From Moringa oleifera (Eukaryota; Streptophyta; Magnoliopsida; Brassicales; Moringaceae), in the NCBI GenBank assembly GCA_021397835.1, contig JAJFZO010000581.1:310001-374000 (forward strand): a DNA stretch of 64,000 nucleotides. Direction: 5' to 3'. Both the position numbers and the translations under genes were made by a program. Below are positions 62,261 to 64,000 of the stretch, piece by piece. The notes below the pieces were generated by a model. The model worked only from the letters and a program-made list of their open reading frames with translations. It ran no database searches and had not been told where the DNA came from. Numbering within the stretch: position 1 is the stretch's first letter; each line of letters starts with the position of its first letter.

Positions 62261-64000
62261 GAATTACAAAAGCTTATGCTTCATTCGGATAGCAATAGTA
62301 ATACAGTAATGCTCAAATGTGATTTGAGCAACTTGAATGCATATATAATCCTTATATTGTTCACTGCATAAGAAATAATGCTCTGTCTTGTTCCTGTTGC
62401 CCTATCCGTTCTCTTTTCCTTTCAGAATAAGACTGTGAATGGAACTTTTAAGATCAAATAGTTGTATCTTTCTTTGCTTGGAGAGGAATAATTGCTTTGT
62501 GGTTTGTGTGACTCTTTGCTTTGTATTGGTTCAAGCCATTTGTACTCTGCACAAGAAAGGTCGTTTTCCATTTTGAACATCATACAGGTTGATATATGTA
62601 GATTTTGGGAGGTATATTAAGTTTCGTTTCAGTTTCATATTGAGTAAAAATTTTATAAATTCAATTTAATATAAATGTATACATACATATTTTAATTTTA
62701 AAAGACCAAAATTATATGACTACAGTTGAAATAAATAATAAAATAAATATAAATAATATTAAATAAAAACATATGTAAATGAAAAATCTTATATAACTTT
62801 TGACTTCAAATCTTACATGAATATTAAAAAAAAAGAAAGTTATTATTATAGAAAATCTTTAAAGTAAAAAAAATATATATTTTAATTTTACATTATTAAA
62901 ATTCTAAAAAAATAAAATAAAAAATATTTCATAACGAAAACGTTGTTTGAATTTAAGGATGTTCTTAGAGTGCGATGGAAATTTTTATTTAAATTGAATC
63001 ATATTGAAATTTTAAATGCATAATTAAAAAATTTTAAATATCAAAATTAAAATTAAACAAAACAAAAATTTTTAAAAATATATTTTTAAATAATAATGTG
63101 TAAAATATAATATTTATCAACAATTTTAAACATTAGCACTTAAAATTTATATTTTGTTATCATGTGTCACTAACTTATGGATTGGGTTTATGTTGTATCC
63201 ATTTATGATAATGACCCGTTTAGTTACAATGTTTATTAATACGATATGTTTAACTCATTTAATTAATTAGTTATATTTATCAAACACAATTTATTTAACA
63301 TATTTAGTTTATTTAATTCAGTAAATTTTATAATCAATTTATTTAATTATTTTATTTAATATTAATTTAAATCAAAATAATATATATTATATACAGTAGC
63401 TTACATTATAATATCACAAAATAATAAATATTAAATTTAAACTTTAAAATTATGTAGATAAAAAGTTAGGGTATCCATATTTTATTTTTTAAGTCAATAA
63501 AAAATTAAATTTAAAAAATTAACTTAATATTATTATGTAATATTTGATATACATTAAACAGATTATAAATAGATGCCCGGATGAACTCGTAAGATCGCAG
63601 ATTTTACCTTATTTTAAACGGATCAAATCTTTTGCGACCCAAACTCATTTATACCTAATGTAAACTCTGTTACTTTGAGTCTAGTTTGTGCCATAATGCT
63701 GGGTCGAATGGAAAATTGCCACCCTTACGTGTCACCAAAGGTGGAAGGAAAAAGCTACCGCGGAAGTTGTGGTGCAAATGACACGCACAATGCTCGTGAA
63801 TAAAACGACAATGGATGAGGTTTGAAGTGACTGTAAATGGGCCATACGGAAGATGGGGTAATTTTCCATGCGATTAGGTGTTAACATTTAATTGGGCAAC
63901 TTGGGCCCAGCTCAGGAAGCCCAACCTAAATTGGCTAAATTCGCCGGAGCAATCTCCACGAAGCCAAAAACCCCAGAAACGCTAAGGCTTCTCCTGTCTC
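62261..64000. other. AT-rich intergenic to the right edge
   Basis: The peroxidase 3' UTR is followed by a highly AT-rich block (62620-63560) without ORFs. From about 63700 composition becomes mixed, with GGGCCCAG and CCCAACC-type strings seen in plant promoters, and the last 100 bases could be a leader of a gene beginning past the window. Nothing further can be supported. Confidence 0.5.

Noticed and set aside
1..64000. tRNA, rRNA, known miRNA, CRISPR or prokaryotic-type clusters
   Set aside because: No cloverleaf-type T-loop/anticodon combination, known mature miRNA sequence or spaced repeat array was noticed. A dedicated scan (tRNAscan, small-RNA mapping) would be decisive and was not possible.

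Overview
The window is nuclear DNA of a flowering plant, most likely a rosid-type eudicot. The genes are split by many GT-AG introns, intergenic DNA is very AT-rich, and the products are plant-specific (MGDG synthase, VQ protein, PLS-class PPR protein, class III peroxidase, plant B3 protein). I rebuilt gene models by joining exons at splice sites. Apart from the gene cut by the left edge and the single-exon genes, each model was checked by its coding sum being a multiple of three and close to the family's usual length. There is no prokaryotic operon, CRISPR array or phage, and I found no clearly undescribed system.

Layout. 1-1.3 kb (-): 5' part of a folate-biopterin transporter, cut by the left edge. 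3.3-6.0 kb (-): UBP22-type SAGA deubiquitinase. 9.1-9.4 kb (-): small cytochrome-b5-like steroid-binding protein (MSBP3 type). 10.4-12.7 kb (-): EMC4. 13.4-17.6 kb (-): EamA/SLC35F-like transporter. 18.2-18.6 kb (-): short B3-domain protein. 19.2-23.7 kb (-): chloroplast MGDG synthase MGD1. 23.7-27.8 kb: long gene-poor, AT-rich stretch holding one possible non-coding transcription unit. 27.8-28.4 kb (-): VQ protein. 30.3-32.1 kb (+): DnaJ-type zinc-finger protein. 33.0-35.2 kb (-) and 35.5-38.6 kb (+): SKA2-like kinetochore protein and a CCCH/G-patch protein, divergent across about 0.3 kb. 38.6-42.2 kb: AT-rich gene desert. 42.2-51.1 kb (+): 20-exon, diverged DRP3-type dynamin. 51.8-55.6 kb (+): lariat debranching enzyme DBR1. 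56.9-59.0 kb (+): intronless PPR protein. 59.0-59.3 kb: decayed DRP3 exon fragments. 60.6-62.3 kb (+): peroxidase 46-like. 62.3-64 kb: AT-rich intergenic.

The genes do not form one pathway. They are mostly housekeeping genes of organelles, membranes, nucleus and cell cycle. As I recall the Arabidopsis map, the set is a mosaic of three blocks: chr5 (UBP22, EMC4), chr2 (MSBP3, DnaJ-like, SKA2, CCCH) and chr4 (PER46, DBR1, MGD1). This suggests an older, less fractionated gene order.

The most interesting points are the diverged DRP3 gene, which has a GC-AG intron, a 29-nt microexon and two G-quadruplex-prone introns; its broken exon relics 7-8 kb downstream; a poly(A)-ended, SINE-like insertion inside a transporter intron; and a TATA-bearing locus without a convincing ORF near 25.5 kb.
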